Below are positions 33,639 through 42,554 of a stretch of 64,000 nucleotides of DNA, in pieces. The translations under genes and the position numbers were made by a program. Positions within the stretch are counted from its first letter, which is position 1. Each line of letters starts with the position of its first letter. The stretch lies in assembly GCF_009739465.1 (NCBI RefSeq), contig NZ_WHOM01000072.1, positions 283,310 to 347,309 of the forward strand, in the 5' to 3' direction. The notes under the pieces are model-generated. The model was not told the DNA's origin, did no database searches, and saw only the letters and a list, made by a program, of their open reading frames with translations. Source of the stretch: Streptomyces apocyni (GTDB lineage: Bacteria; Actinomycetota; Actinomycetes; Streptomycetales; Streptomycetaceae).

Positions 33639-34268
33639 ATGTCCTCTTCCCACTCCCCCACTTCACCCGAATCACCTTCTTCTTCGCCCTCTTCGCCTTC
33701 TTCGCCCTCTTCGCCCTCTTCAGCGGTCCCTCCCCCGTGCGAGGTCCCGCACTTCTCGCCGCTGCGCGTACGCGGCGGACAGCGGCAGCTGCTGCACGCG
33801 GTACGTCGTAGGCGGCGGCCGCTGGCCGCGGGGCTCGCGGTAGCCGCCGTCGCACTCGCGGCCGCCGGGTCCGGCAGCCTCGGCCCGTCGGGAGGCCAGG
33901 AGCGGGCCGCGGCCGCGCCGGAGGAGGGGCGAGAACGGGAACGGGAACGACGGGCCGTCGAGCTGGTGTCGGCGCCGGTACGGATCGCGGACGCGGGGGC
34001 GGTGCGGTTGCTGCGCCCCGGTGACCGGGTCGACGTCATCGCGGCCGAAGAGGGCGGGGACGCCCGGGTCGTCGCGACGAAGGCACGGGTGGTGGAGCTG
34101 CCCGAGACCGGCGACGAGGCGGCTGGCGACGCGACATCGGCCCAGGAGTCGACATCGGTCCAGGGAGCCCAGGGCGGAGCGCTGGTCGTCCTGTCCGTGC
34201 CCCGCCCCACCGCGGCGCGGCTGGCGGGCGCGGGAGCGACGGCGCGACTGGCGGTGACCCTGTGCTGA
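33639..34268 (+). CDS. RcpC/CpaB family protein (SAF-like)
   Basis: A 209-residue protein: a Ser/Pro-rich cytoplasmic N-terminus built of 9-bp repeats (SSPSSPSSPSSPSS, about 33660-33722), one membrane helix (AAGLAVAAVALAAAGSG, about 62-80) and an external RcpC/SAF-like domain (APVRIADAGAVRLLRPGDRV ... ALVVLSVPRPTAARLAGAG). CpaB/RcpC proteins help assemble Flp pili, but no pilus genes are nearby. It precedes mscL. Confidence 0.75.
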   Translation: MSSSHSPTSPESPSSSPSSPSSPSSPSSAVPPPCEVPHFSPLRVRGGQRQLLHAVRRRRRPLAAGLAVAAVALAAAGSGSLGPSGGQERAAAAPEEGRERERERRAVELVSAPVRIADAGAVRLLRPGDRVDVIAAEEGGDARVVATKARVVELPETGDEAAGDATSAQESTSVQGAQGGALVVLSVPRPTAARLAGAGATARLAVTLC

Positions 34269-34400
34269 GCGCCCTGCTGAGCCCCCTGAACCGTACGCGT
34301 GTGCCGTCAGCTCACCTGTTCGTGTGCGCTGATTGGACGGAGTTCGGCCGCACCGGGCCTAATGGCACGGCCAACCGCACCAAAGAAGAAGGGCTCCGTG

Positions 34401-34922
34401 GTGAGCGAGCAGAAGAAGCCGAACGTTCTGGAAGGCTTCAAGGCATTCCTGACCCGTGGAAACGTGGTCGACCTGGCGGTCGCGGTGGTCATCGGTGCCG
34501 CGTTCACCAACATCGTGAACTCTGTGGTCAAGGGAGTCATCAATCCCCTGGTCGGTGCCTTCGGGACGCAGGACCTCGACAACTACAGCTCCTGCCTCAA
34601 GGCGCCCTGCAGCGTGGACCCGGAGACGGGCGAGGTCGCGACCGGCATCCCGATCATGTGGGGTACGGTCCTCAGCTCGACGCTCAGCTTCCTGATCACC
34701 GCCGCGGTCGTCTACTTCCTGATGGTCCTGCCGATGGCCAAGTACCTGGCCAAGGCGGAGCAACGGCGGAAGGCCAAGGAAGGGGTGCACGAGACGATCG
34801 AGGTGAGCGAGCTGGAGGTGCTCAAGGAGATCAGGGACACCCTCGTCGCCCAGCGCTCCGCGCCTGGCACCAGCGCTGGTCCCGTGTCCGGCACCGGGTC
34901 CGTACCTGGACAGAACGCCTAG
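34401..34922 (+). CDS. mscL: Large-conductance mechanosensitive channel MscL
   Basis: A 173-residue channel: the N-terminal amphipathic helix and TM1 (LEGFKAFLTRGNVVDLAVAVVIGAAF), an extracellular loop with two Cys (SSCLKAPCS), TM2 (LSFLITAAVVYFLMVLP) and a C-terminal helical bundle. It releases solutes at hypo-osmotic shock. The loop Cys pair may form a disulfide. GTG 34401; GTG 34398 is next to it and AAGAAGGG lies upstream. Confidence 0.93.
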   Translation: MSEQKKPNVLEGFKAFLTRGNVVDLAVAVVIGAAFTNIVNSVVKGVINPLVGAFGTQDLDNYSSCLKAPCSVDPETGEVATGIPIMWGTVLSSTLSFLITAAVVYFLMVLPMAKYLAKAEQRRKAKEGVHETIEVSELEVLKEIRDTLVAQRSAPGTSAGPVSGTGSVPGQNA

Positions 34923-34929
34923 GACCTGC

Positions 34930-35139
34930 TCAGAGGTGGTGCGGCGGCTTCTCGTCGAGGAAGCGCGCCAGGTCGGCGGCGCTGGTGTCGCCACCGGCGG
35001 TCGGCCGCTCGCCCCACCCGCGGTCCGTGTCGTCCGACGACTGCTGGTCCAGCGGATCGTCGAAGACGAGCGCGGGCTTCGGCTTGGCCACGGCCTTCGC
35101 GGCACGGGGTCCGGGGCCAGGTGTGGGGGCGGTGCTCAT
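34930..35139 (-). CDS. Small conserved actinobacterial protein
   Basis: A 69-residue hydrophilic protein: a Pro/Lys-rich start, then PALVFDDPLDQQSSDDTDRGWGE and a C-terminal DLARFLDEKPPHHL. I recognise this as a recurrent small Streptomyces hypothetical protein of unknown function, not a named family. It lies tail-to-tail with mscL, 7 bases between stops. Confidence 0.65.
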   Translation of the reverse strand: MSTAPTPGPGPRAAKAVAKPKPALVFDDPLDQQSSDDTDRGWGERPTAGGDTSAADLARFLDEKPPHHL

Positions 35140-35272
35140 GCCTCCAGCGTACGTGGCCGCCCCGGACCGCCCTGCGGCCATCCGGCCCCGGTGTCCGCCG
35201 TGCGGGCGGCTCCGGCCGTGGCGCCGTCCGGCGGGCGGTTCCCGGGCGCCCCCCGCTGGGACGCTGTCGGGC

Positions 35273-36469
35273 ATGACGAGCCAGCCAGAACACCCCGTGC
35301 GCCCGATGACCGCACGCAGCCGCCATGACACCCACCGCGCGGCCACCCCACTGGAACTCTTCTTCGACCTCGTCTTCGTCGTCGCGGTCGCCCAGGCCGG
35401 GGTGGAGCTGGTGCACTCGCTCGCCGATGGGCACCCGGGCGAGGGCGTGCTGAACTACGCGATGGCGTTCTTCGCCATCTGGTGGGCGTGGATGAACTTC
35501 ACCTGGTTCGCCTCGGCGTACGACAACGACGACGCCCTCTACCGGGTGGTGACGCTGGTCCAGATGTCCGGTGTGCTGATCCTCGCGGCCGGGATCTCCC
35601 GTGCCTTCCAGGAACACGACTTTACGCTGCTCTGGCTCGGCTACGCGGTGATGCGGGTCGCGCTGGCCTCGCAGTGGCTACGCGCCGCCAGCGGCGCCGA
35701 AGGCGCCGAGAAGCGGGTAGCCCGGCGGTACGCGGGTGGGGTGTTGCTCTGTCAGGTCGGCTGGTCGGGGCTGTTGTTTCTGCCTGAGGGCGGCAGGTCC
35801 TGGGTGTTCCTGGTGATGGTCGTCGCCGAGCTGTGCGTACCGGCCTACGCCGAGAAGGTCCGGCCCACCACCTGGCACCCGCACCATATCGCCGAGCGGT
35901 ATGGCCTGTTCACCATCATCGTGCTCGGCGAGACGATCGCCGCGGCCACGGTCGCCGTGAAGTCGGGGGTCGACGAGCACGACGCGCTGGACGAACTGCT
36001 GCCGATCGCCGGAGGCGGGCTGCTGCTGGTCTTCGCCGCGTGGTGGGTCTACTTCGCGACACCGATCGCGGGGCACCTGCGGTCCAACCGGGAGAGTTTC
36101 CTGTGGGGTTATGGGCACTACCTGATCTTCGCCCTGGCCGCGGCGATCGGCGTGGGTCTGGAGGTCGCGGTGGAGGAGGCGCTGGGCGAGGCGCATATCT
36201 CCACGCTCGCCGCGTCCGCGGCGGTGACGGTGCCGACGGCGCTGTATCTGCTAGCGGTGTGGTTCCTGCACGCACGGCACTTCAAGGTAGGTATGGCGCA
36301 GCAGCTGGTGCTGCCGGTGACCGCGGCGGCGGTGCTGGCCTGTACATACGCGGGCCAGTGGGCGGTGCTGGTCACGGGTCTGGTGATGGCGGCGGCGGTG
36401 GCCACCGGGGTGACGCTGACGGCCCGCACGGCCCGCATGGGTCGCATGGCCCGCGCGGGGGCCAACTAG
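35273..36469 (+). CDS. Low temperature requirement protein A (LtrA) family
   Basis: A 398-residue membrane protein with about 11 helices. The signature ATPLELFFDLVFVVAVAQ at residues 23-40, WWAWMNFTWFASAYDNDD and HHIAERYGLFTIIVLGETI are typical. Function in bacteria unknown. The open frame reaches far upstream through mscL, but homologues begin near here, so ATG 35273 is chosen. A GACGCT box 7 bases upstream may indicate a leaderless transcript. Confidence 0.9.
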   Translation: MTSQPEHPVRPMTARSRHDTHRAATPLELFFDLVFVVAVAQAGVELVHSLADGHPGEGVLNYAMAFFAIWWAWMNFTWFASAYDNDDALYRVVTLVQMSGVLILAAGISRAFQEHDFTLLWLGYAVMRVALASQWLRAASGAEGAEKRVARRYAGGVLLCQVGWSGLLFLPEGGRSWVFLVMVVAELCVPAYAEKVRPTTWHPHHIAERYGLFTIIVLGETIAAATVAVKSGVDEHDALDELLPIAGGGLLLVFAAWWVYFATPIAGHLRSNRESFLWGYGHYLIFALAAAIGVGLEVAVEEALGEAHISTLAASAAVTVPTALYLLAVWFLHARHFKVGMAQQLVLPVTAAAVLACTYAGQWAVLVTGLVMAAAVATGVTLTARTARMGRMARAGAN

Positions 36470-36486
36470 CGTGGTACGCATAGGTC

Positions 36487-37617
36487 ATGGACTCTCCGCT
36501 CGGCCACTCGCAGCCCACGGATTCGCTGACCGATGTGCGCGGCCTGCGGGTCGGGCACGCTACCCGCAGTGGGGAGGGGTGGCTGACGGGCACGACCGTC
36601 GTGCTCGCGCCTGAGGGCGGTGCGGTGACGGCTGTGGACGTGCGCGGTGGGGGTCCTGGCACGCGGGATACCGATGCGCTTGACCCGCGCAACCTGGTCC
36701 AGCGGGTCGAGGCTGTCGTGCTGACCGGCGGTAGCGCGTATGGGCTTGAGGCGGCGTCCGGGGTGATGGCGTGGCTGGAGGAGCAGGGGCGTGGCTTCCC
36801 GGTGGGCGGCCCTGGGCGGGTGGTGCCCGTGGTGCCCGCCGCCTGCGTCTTCGATCTTGGTCGGGGTGGCGACTGGCGGGCCCGTCCGGACGCGGCCCTG
36901 GGTCGGGAGGCGGTGGCCCGGGCGTCTACCGAGGTCGTCCAGGGCAGTGTGGGCGCGGGTACCGGTGCGGTGGCGGGTGGGTTGAAGGGCGGCGTCGGCA
37001 CCGCGAGCGTCCGGTTGTCCAGCGGCTACACGGTGAGTGCCCTGGTGGTCGTCAACGCGGTGGGCGCGGTGGTGGACCCCGCGACGGGGGTGCTGTACGG
37101 GCGGTACGGCGCGGGCCCCGTCACGTACCCACCGCAGGAGCTGCACACCCGGGCCCAGGCCCGGCTGGCCGAGGCCCGCGCGGAGACGGACCGCCGCCAG
37201 GCGACGGAGGGGGAGGGCGCGGGGGCAGGGGGCGCGGGGGCGGAGGGGGCGGGGGCCCCGCCGTTTGGGGAGCCGCCGCTGAACACGACCCTCGCCGTCG
37301 TCGCCACCGACGCCGAACTCACCCGCGCCCAGGCGCAGAAGCTGGCGGGGACGGCGCACGACGGGCTCGCGCGCGCGGTGCGGCCGGTGCATCTGCTGCA
37401 CGACGGGGACACGGTGTTCACGCTGGCGACGGGTGACAAGCCGGTGCCCGAGGGGGTGTTGGAGTCGCTCATGGCGGTGAACGCGATTCTGGCGGCGGGG
37501 GCGGACACGGTAGCCCGCGCCATCGTGAAGGCTGTCGAGGCCGCCGACACGGTGGACGGACCCGGTGGCGTCTTTCCCGCGTACCGGGACCTCTACCGGG
37601 ACCTCTACCAGGACTGA
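36487..37617 (+). CDS. P1 family peptidase (DmpA / L-aminopeptidase type)
   Basis: A 376-residue Ntn-type aminopeptidase. DVRGLRVGHATRSG at the N-terminus, LTGGSAYGLEAASGVM and the cleavage/nucleophile region (LNTTLAVVATDAEL; the alpha/beta cut occurs before Thr or Ser here) are visible. A Gly/Ala/Glu expansion (GAGAGGAGAEGAGA, about 37216-37257) lies just before that point, as in the penicillin acylase of this window. Starts 17 bases after ltrA, so possibly cotranscribed. Confidence 0.88.
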   Translation: MDSPLGHSQPTDSLTDVRGLRVGHATRSGEGWLTGTTVVLAPEGGAVTAVDVRGGGPGTRDTDALDPRNLVQRVEAVVLTGGSAYGLEAASGVMAWLEEQGRGFPVGGPGRVVPVVPAACVFDLGRGGDWRARPDAALGREAVARASTEVVQGSVGAGTGAVAGGLKGGVGTASVRLSSGYTVSALVVVNAVGAVVDPATGVLYGRYGAGPVTYPPQELHTRAQARLAEARAETDRRQATEGEGAGAGGAGAEGAGAPPFGEPPLNTTLAVVATDAELTRAQAQKLAGTAHDGLARAVRPVHLLHDGDTVFTLATGDKPVPEGVLESLMAVNAILAAGADTVARAIVKAVEAADTVDGPGGVFPAYRDLYRDLYQD

Positions 37618-37774
37618 CGGCCCTTCGGGCACGCGTCGGTCCGGGCGCGCGCCGGAGGGAACCGGTGTCGGCCGTCGTACGTTTTCCCGAACCCAGGACA
37701 CGATGTCCGACCCAGGCACTACGGTGAGCGGTCACAAGGTGACATGCAGCGACGCAGCGACACCAGGAGACACC

Positions 37775-38542
37775 GTGAGCGTTCCGTACCAGACACCCGA
37801 GGAGCATCTCCATACGCTCCTGGGACGCGCCCTGAACTCCTTCGAGCTGCCCGACGAGACGATACGCCGCCTCGACTCGGCACTCGCGTACGACAGTTCG
37901 CTGTACTCCGCGCACCACAGCGGAGGGCTGCACCGCGAAACGCACCGCCATACCTTCCTGCTCGCCGACGGCAGCGCGCTCACGCTGTGGGAGCTCGCTC
38001 ACAACAGCGCCCGGGGCAGCCAGCCGCAGCACGAGCTCTTCGCGGACGAGGAAGAGGTCCGTACGGCGGCCTCCCGACTGCCGTTCGCTGGCGGCCCCGA
38101 CCCGTTCGACGAGGCCGCGCCGGGCGGCGGCGCGGGTGGGGGCGCGGGCGGTGACGCGCTGCCGCCGGAGATCCTGCGGCTGGTCGCCGAGTACGCCGCC
38201 CTGCCGAAGCGCGAGTACATCACCGAGGGGTCGGCCGACCACGCCAGGCGGCTGCTGCGTCGCGCGGAGAACGCCGACCGTCCCGGCGAGCGCACCGCCC
38301 GACGCGTGAGCACGGCACTGGCCCACCAGATCATCCAGGCCTTCCGAAGTCCCTGCTCGGACGCGTCGGGCTTCGGCTTCGCGCTCTACGAGCACGCCTT
38401 CCTGCTGCACGACGGCAGCGAGGTCAGCCTCTGGGAGGCCGAGCACACGGCGACCCCGGACGGGCGGCACATGTGCGAGGTGTACCTGAGCCAGGACGCG
38501 GCGCTCGCGGCGATGGAGCGCCGCGCGGGCCAGCCCAGCTGA
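37775..38542 (+). CDS. DUF6227 family protein
   Basis: A 255-residue soluble protein composed of two related halves. Each has a segment like HTFLLADGSALTLWELAHN (about 63-81) and HAFLLHDGSEVSLWEAEHT (about 207-225), so it is an internal duplication. It resembles Streptomyces DUF6227 proteins; function unknown. GTG 37775 has GGAGA 4 bases upstream. A Gly-rich linker (GGGAGGGAGG) joins the halves. Confidence 0.75.
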   Translation: MSVPYQTPEEHLHTLLGRALNSFELPDETIRRLDSALAYDSSLYSAHHSGGLHRETHRHTFLLADGSALTLWELAHNSARGSQPQHELFADEEEVRTAASRLPFAGGPDPFDEAAPGGGAGGGAGGDALPPEILRLVAEYAALPKREYITEGSADHARRLLRRAENADRPGERTARRVSTALAHQIIQAFRSPCSDASGFGFALYEHAFLLHDGSEVSLWEAEHTATPDGRHMCEVYLSQDAALAAMERRAGQPS

Positions 38543-38545
38543 GGG

Positions 38546-38583
38546 CCGAGGGCCTCACCCGGTGCAGGGGGTAAGGCTCTCGG
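38546..38583. terminator. bidirectional hairpin terminator
   Basis: A 15-bp stem with two wobble-type mismatches (CCGAGGGCCTCACCC / GGGTAAGGCTCTCGG), 8-base loop, between the convergent DUF6227 gene and fruA. Confidence 0.8.
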
Positions 38584-38602
38584 CTGGCGGACGCCCGGGT
38601 GG

Positions 38603-40606
38603 CTAGGCGGCGGCCGTCACCCGGCTGTCGCCCGCGGGCGCCGCGGCTTCCGCGGCCTCCGCACCCACCAGCACGGGTGTGGTCGTGCGCGCGCCCTTCA
38701 GCAGGATGACCAGCGCGGTCGAGACACAGACGCCCGCCGCGACCGCCACCAGGTACAGCAGCGGCTGCCCGATCAGCGGGACCACGAAGATGCCGCCGTG
38801 CGGGGCTTGGAGCGTCGCCCCGAAGGCCATCGACAGCGCACCGGTGACCGCGCCGCCCGCCATCGACGCGGGGATCACCCGCAGCGGGTCGGCCGCGGCG
38901 AACGGGATCGCGCCCTCGGTGATGAAGGAGGCGCCCAGTACCCAGGCCGCCTTGCCGTTCTCCCGCTCGGTCTGGGTGAAGAGCTTCCCGCGTACGGTCG
39001 TGGCCAGGGCCATCGCCAGCGGGGGCACCATTCCGGCGCCCATGACCGCGGCCATCACCTTCAGGTTGCCGTCTGTGGCGCCCGCGCCCAGGCCGCCGAT
39101 GGCGAAGGTGTAGGCGACCTTGTTCAGCGGGCCGCCGAGGTCGAAGCACATCATCAGGCCGAGGATCACCCCGAGGATGATCGCGTTGGCGCCGCTGAGG
39201 CCTTCCAGCCAGTTGGTCAGCGCGCTCTGCAGTTCGGCGATCGGCTTGCCGACCACCAGGAACATCAGGAAGCCGACCACGATCGACGAGAGCAGCGGAA
39301 TGATGACCACCGGCATGATGCCGCGCAGCACCGACGGGATATGGAGCCGCTGGATGCCCATCACCGTCGCACCGGCGATCAGACCAGCGGCCAGACCGCC
39401 GAGGAACCCGGCGTTGATGGTGACCGCCACCGCGCCGCCGACGAAGCCGGGCACCAGACCCGGCCGGTCGGCCATTCCGTACGCGATGTATCCGGCGAGC
39501 ACCGGCACCAGGAAGTCAAACGCCAGCGCGCCGACCTGGAAGAAGAGCGCGGCCCAGCTGTCGACCTGGCCCCAGGCGAAGTGGTCGGCGACCGACGTGG
39601 CCTCCTTGATCTCGTAGCCGCCGATCGCGAAGCCGAGGGCGATCAGCAGGCCGCCCGCCGCGACGAATGGCACCATGTAACTCACGCCGGACATCAGCCA
39701 TTTGCGCAGCTTGGTGCCGTAGCCATCGCCCGCCTCGCCGGCCGCCTCGACGGGCGACGGCTTGCCCGCGGTGGTGCTCTCGCCGCGCACGGCCTTGCCG
39801 CGCACCTGGGCGATGAGTGCGGCCGGTCGGTTGATGCCCGCCTTGACTCCGACGTCGACGGTCGGCTTTCCGGCGAACCGTTCCTTCTCCCGTACGGGAA
39901 CGTCGTGGGCGAAGATCACGGCGTCGGCCGCGGCGATGGCGGCCGGGTCGAGCCGGGTGAACCCGGCCGAGCCCTGGGTCTCCACGACGAGTTCGACCCC
40001 GGCGTCCCGCGCGGCGCTCTGCAGCGACTCGGCGGCCATGTAGGTGTGCGCGATGCCGGTGGGGCAGGAGGTGACGGCGACGATACGGAACGGCTGCCCG
40101 CCGCCCGGGCCCGCCTCATCCACGTCCCCGGCGTCCGCGCGTGACTCAGCACCAGCCGTGCCTGGATCATCGCCCCGGATCAGGGCCGCCGTACGCGCCG
40201 CGTTGTCAGCTGAGCGCAGTGCCGCGGTGAAGTCGGCGTCCATCAGGCGCCGGGCCAGCGAGGAGAGGATCGTCAGGTGGGCGTCGTCCGCGCCCGCCGG
40301 AGCGGCGATCAGGAAGATCAGGTCGGCCGGACCGTCCGGCGCCCCGAAGTCGATGCCCCGCGCGCTGCGCCCGAAGGCCAGCGTCGGCTCGGCCACATGG
40401 GCGCTGCGGCAGTGCGGGATGCCGATGCCGCCGTCGAGCCCGGTCGGCATCTGGGCCTCACGGGCGGCGACGTCGGCGAGGAAGCCGTCCAGGTCGGTGA
40501 CCCGGCCCTGGGCGACCATGCGCTCGGCGAGCGAGCGGGCCGCCGCTTCCTTGGTATCGGCGGACAGGTCGAGGTCGACCAGTTCCGCGCTGATCATCTC
40601 GCTCAT
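38603..40606 (-). CDS. fruA: Fructose PTS enzyme IIABC
   Basis: A 667-residue fused permease that imports fructose as fructose-1-phosphate. The IIA domain (about 1-145) has the phospho-His in GIGIPHCRS, IIB (about 170-265) has the phospho-Cys in TSCPTGIAHTYMAAES, and the IIC domain (about 300-650) has about 10 helices. The SD AAGGAG lies 6 bases before ATG 40606. A 28-codon ORF joins it to fruK by ATGA overlaps on both sides. Confidence 0.95.
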   Translation of the reverse strand: MSEMISAELVDLDLSADTKEAAARSLAERMVAQGRVTDLDGFLADVAAREAQMPTGLDGGIGIPHCRSAHVAEPTLAFGRSARGIDFGAPDGPADLIFLIAAPAGADDAHLTILSSLARRLMDADFTAALRSADNAARTAALIRGDDPGTAGAESRADAGDVDEAGPGGGQPFRIVAVTSCPTGIAHTYMAAESLQSAARDAGVELVVETQGSAGFTRLDPAAIAAADAVIFAHDVPVREKERFAGKPTVDVGVKAGINRPAALIAQVRGKAVRGESTTAGKPSPVEAAGEAGDGYGTKLRKWLMSGVSYMVPFVAAGGLLIALGFAIGGYEIKEATSVADHFAWGQVDSWAALFFQVGALAFDFLVPVLAGYIAYGMADRPGLVPGFVGGAVAVTINAGFLGGLAAGLIAGATVMGIQRLHIPSVLRGIMPVVIIPLLSSIVVGFLMFLVVGKPIAELQSALTNWLEGLSGANAIILGVILGLMMCFDLGGPLNKVAYTFAIGGLGAGATDGNLKVMAAVMGAGMVPPLAMALATTVRGKLFTQTERENGKAAWVLGASFITEGAIPFAAADPLRVIPASMAGGAVTGALSMAFGATLQAPHGGIFVVPLIGQPLLYLVAVAAGVCVSTALVILLKGARTTTPVLVGAEAAEAAAPAGDSRVTAAA

Positions 40607-40689
40607 CGCGGGCTCCTTCGCTCGCATCTGACGGGGGTGGAGGTGCAGGTGCAGGTGGGGACAGCCGGGGGGACGGGGGTGTGGGTCAT
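40603..40689 (-). CDS. 28-codon bridging ORF between fruK and fruA
   Basis: ATG 40689 overlaps the fruK stop (ATGA) and its TGA at 40605-40603 overlaps the fruA start (ATGA). The frame reads MTHTPVPPAVPTCTCTSTP... and is rich in Thr, Pro and Cys. CGGAG lies 8 bases before its ATG. It may only be a path for coupled re-initiation rather than a functional peptide, since fruA has its own SD. Confidence 0.4.
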   Translation of the reverse strand: MTHTPVPPAVPTCTCTSTPVRCERRSPR

Positions 40690-41642
40690 GCCGCGGGCTC
40701 CGTGAGGACGCGATCCAGGGGGACGTCGGCCGTCACGGTGACGGCCGACGGGTCAAGGTCGGCGGGCGCGGGCATCGCGCTGCCGGGCAGCCGCACCGCC
40801 GCGGCGCCATGCGCCACGGCGGACGCGAGGGCGTCAACCCCCGCGCCCCCGGCCACCAGGAATCCGGCCAGCGACGCATCGCCCGCGCCGACGTTGCTGC
40901 GTACGGCATCGACGCGCGCGGTCGCGAAGTACGCCCCCGAGGCGTCGACCAGCAACTGGCCGTCGGCGCCGAGGCTGGCGAGTACCGCACGGGCCCCGGC
41001 GTCGCGCAGCTCTTCGGCGGCCTTGACGGCGTCCCCGACCGTGGCGAGCGGGCGGCCGACGGCCTCCGCCAGCTCCTCGGCGTTCGGCTTGACGATGTCG
41101 GGGCGCTCGGCGAGCGCGGCGAGCAGCGACGGGCCCGAGGTGTCCAGGGCGATCCGCGCCCCGGCCGCGTGGGCGCGGCGTACCAACTCCGCGTACCAGG
41201 AAGGTTCGAGGCCGCGGGGCAGGCTGCCGCAGCAGGCGATCCAGGCGACCTCGCCCTGCTGGGCGGCCCGCTCGCGGACCGTGGAGAGCAGCGACTCGGC
41301 CTCGGCGGAGGTGAGTTCGGGTCCGGGCGCGTTGATTTTGGTGAGTGTCCCGTCCGGCTCGGCGACCGCGATGTTGGAGCGGGTCTGTCCGGCGACGGGC
41401 ACCGGGGCGACCTCGATGCCCTGCTCGTGCAGGAGTTGGGCGACCAGTTCCCCCGGTGCCCCGCCCAGCGGCAGCACCGCCAGGGTCCGGCGCCCGGTCG
41501 CGGCGACGGCACGCGAGACGTTGACGCCCTTGCCTCCGGGGTCCATCCGCTCGCCGGTGGCCCGGATGACCTCGCCGCGGTCGAGCGCGGGGACCTCGTA
41601 GGTGCGGTCCAGGGACGGGTTCGGGGTGACGGTGAGGATCAT
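40686..41642 (-). CDS. fruK: 1-phosphofructokinase
   Basis: A 318-residue PfkB-family kinase phosphorylating fructose-1-phosphate to the 1,6-bisphosphate. MILTVTPNPSLDRTYEV at the N-terminus, GGKGVNVSRAVA, KPNAEELAEAVG and NVGAGDASLAGFL (anion hole and catalytic Asp) are intact. ATG 41642 has no SD. Its start overlaps the stop of a 45-codon ORF, so it probably depends on coupled translation from fruR. Confidence 0.95.
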   Translation of the reverse strand: MILTVTPNPSLDRTYEVPALDRGEVIRATGERMDPGGKGVNVSRAVAATGRRTLAVLPLGGAPGELVAQLLHEQGIEVAPVPVAGQTRSNIAVAEPDGTLTKINAPGPELTSAEAESLLSTVRERAAQQGEVAWIACCGSLPRGLEPSWYAELVRRAHAAGARIALDTSGPSLLAALAERPDIVKPNAEELAEAVGRPLATVGDAVKAAEELRDAGARAVLASLGADGQLLVDASGAYFATARVDAVRSNVGAGDASLAGFLVAGGAGVDALASAVAHGAAAVRLPGSAMPAPADLDPSAVTVTADVPLDRVLTEPAA

Positions 41643-41776
41643 GCGCGTACTGCTTTCGGCTCGGTGCGCGGGTGGCTTGCGGGGGTGCGCTCACAGGCGG
41701 GGGCGTACGTGCACACGTACGGCTTCGCGCAGGACCTCACGTACGGCTTCACGTAGGACCGCACGTACGGCTTCAT
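41639..41776 (-). CDS. 45-codon bridging ORF between fruR and fruK
   Basis: ATG 41776 overlaps the fruR stop (ATGA). After 46 codons the TGA at 41641-41639 overlaps the fruK start (ATGA). The product begins MKPYVRSYVKPYVRSCAK and contains three in-frame copies of an 8-residue unit from a 24-bp tandem repeat, then a Cys/Pro-rich end finishing KAVRA. GAGG lies about 10 bases before its ATG. Since fruK lacks an SD, translating this ORF would deliver ribosomes to fruK. Confidence 0.5.
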   Translation of the reverse strand: MKPYVRSYVKPYVRSCAKPYVCTYAPACERTPASHPRTEPKAVRA

Positions 41777-41786
41777 GCGCGGACCA
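41715..41786. repeat. 24-bp tandem repeat, three copies
   Basis: ACGTACGGCTTC starts at 41715, 41739 and 41763, a 24-bp period with a few substitutions. The third copy runs into the last codons of fruR, which suggests the array grew out of the fruR 3' end. Confidence 0.85.
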
Positions 41787-42534
41787 CCTCGGTGCCGCCG
41801 CTCTCGATCGCGCGCGCGTCGTCGGCGCCGAGTCCGGTGTCGGTGATCAGCAGGTCTACGTCGCTGAGGTCGCCGAAGCGGGCGAAGTGCTCCTGCCCGT
41901 GCTTGGCCGAGTCCGCGAGCAGCACGACCCGGCGCGCGGCGGCGACGGCCGCGCGCTTGACGGCGGCCTCGGCGAGGTCGGGGGTGGTCAGCCCGCTGCT
42001 GGTGGAGAAGCCGTTGCTGGCCAGGAAGAGGACGTCGGCCCGGATCTCGCCGTACGCGCGCAGCGCCCAGGCATCGACGGCGGCGCGCGTACGGTGCCTG
42101 ACCCGGCCGCCGACCAGGTGTAGTTGGACGCCGGGGTGGTCGGCGAGCCGGGCCGCGACGGGCAGGGCGTGGGTGACCACCGTCAGGCCCGACTCCAGCG
42201 GGAGCGCGGCGGCCAGCCGGGCGACCGTCGTACCGGCGTCGAGGATGACGCTGCCATCGGACGGCAGTTCGGCGAGGGCGGCGTGCGCGATGCGGTCCTT
42301 CTCGTCGGCGGCGGTGGATTCGCGCTCGGTGAGGTCGGGCTCTAAGTCGAGCCGCCCGGCCGGGATCGCGCCGCCGTGTACGCGGCGGACGAGTCCGGAC
42401 CGGTCGAGGGCCTTGAGGTCACGCCGGATGGTCTCGGCGGTGACCTGGAACTCCTCGGCGAGGGACAGCACGTCAACCCGTCCGCTGTCGCGGGCGATGC
42501 GGAGGATCTCCTGCTGCCGCTCCGGTGCGTACAT
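41773..42534 (-). CDS. fruR: DeoR family regulator of the fructose operon
   Basis: A 253-residue DeoR-type repressor: N-terminal winged helix (RQQEILRIARDSGRVDVLSLAEEFQVTAETIRRDL split over residues 6-40) and a C-terminal sugar-phosphate sensor (ILDAGTTVARLAAAL; DVLFLASNGFSTSSGLTTPD). It probably senses fructose-1-phosphate and controls fruR-fruK-fruA. A pair of 14-bp inverted arms (42555 and 42609) lies just upstream. Confidence 0.92.
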   Translation of the reverse strand: MYAPERQQEILRIARDSGRVDVLSLAEEFQVTAETIRRDLKALDRSGLVRRVHGGAIPAGRLDLEPDLTERESTAADEKDRIAHAALAELPSDGSVILDAGTTVARLAAALPLESGLTVVTHALPVAARLADHPGVQLHLVGGRVRHRTRAAVDAWALRAYGEIRADVLFLASNGFSTSSGLTTPDLAEAAVKRAAVAAARRVVLLADSAKHGQEHFARFGDLSDVDLLITDTGLGADDARAIESGGTEVVRA

Positions 42535-42554
42535 GCCTGCTTACCTCTGTTTCC

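Noticed and set aside
33515..34210. A 231-codon minus-strand frame opposite the CpaB-like gene
   Set aside because: Low-complexity Ser/Ala/Arg translation; the plus strand has a membrane helix and SAF-like domain.
34262..36469. A 735-codon frame suggesting a long N-terminal extension of LtrA
   Set aside because: The extension runs through mscL in another frame and lacks protein-like features; LtrA begins at 35273.
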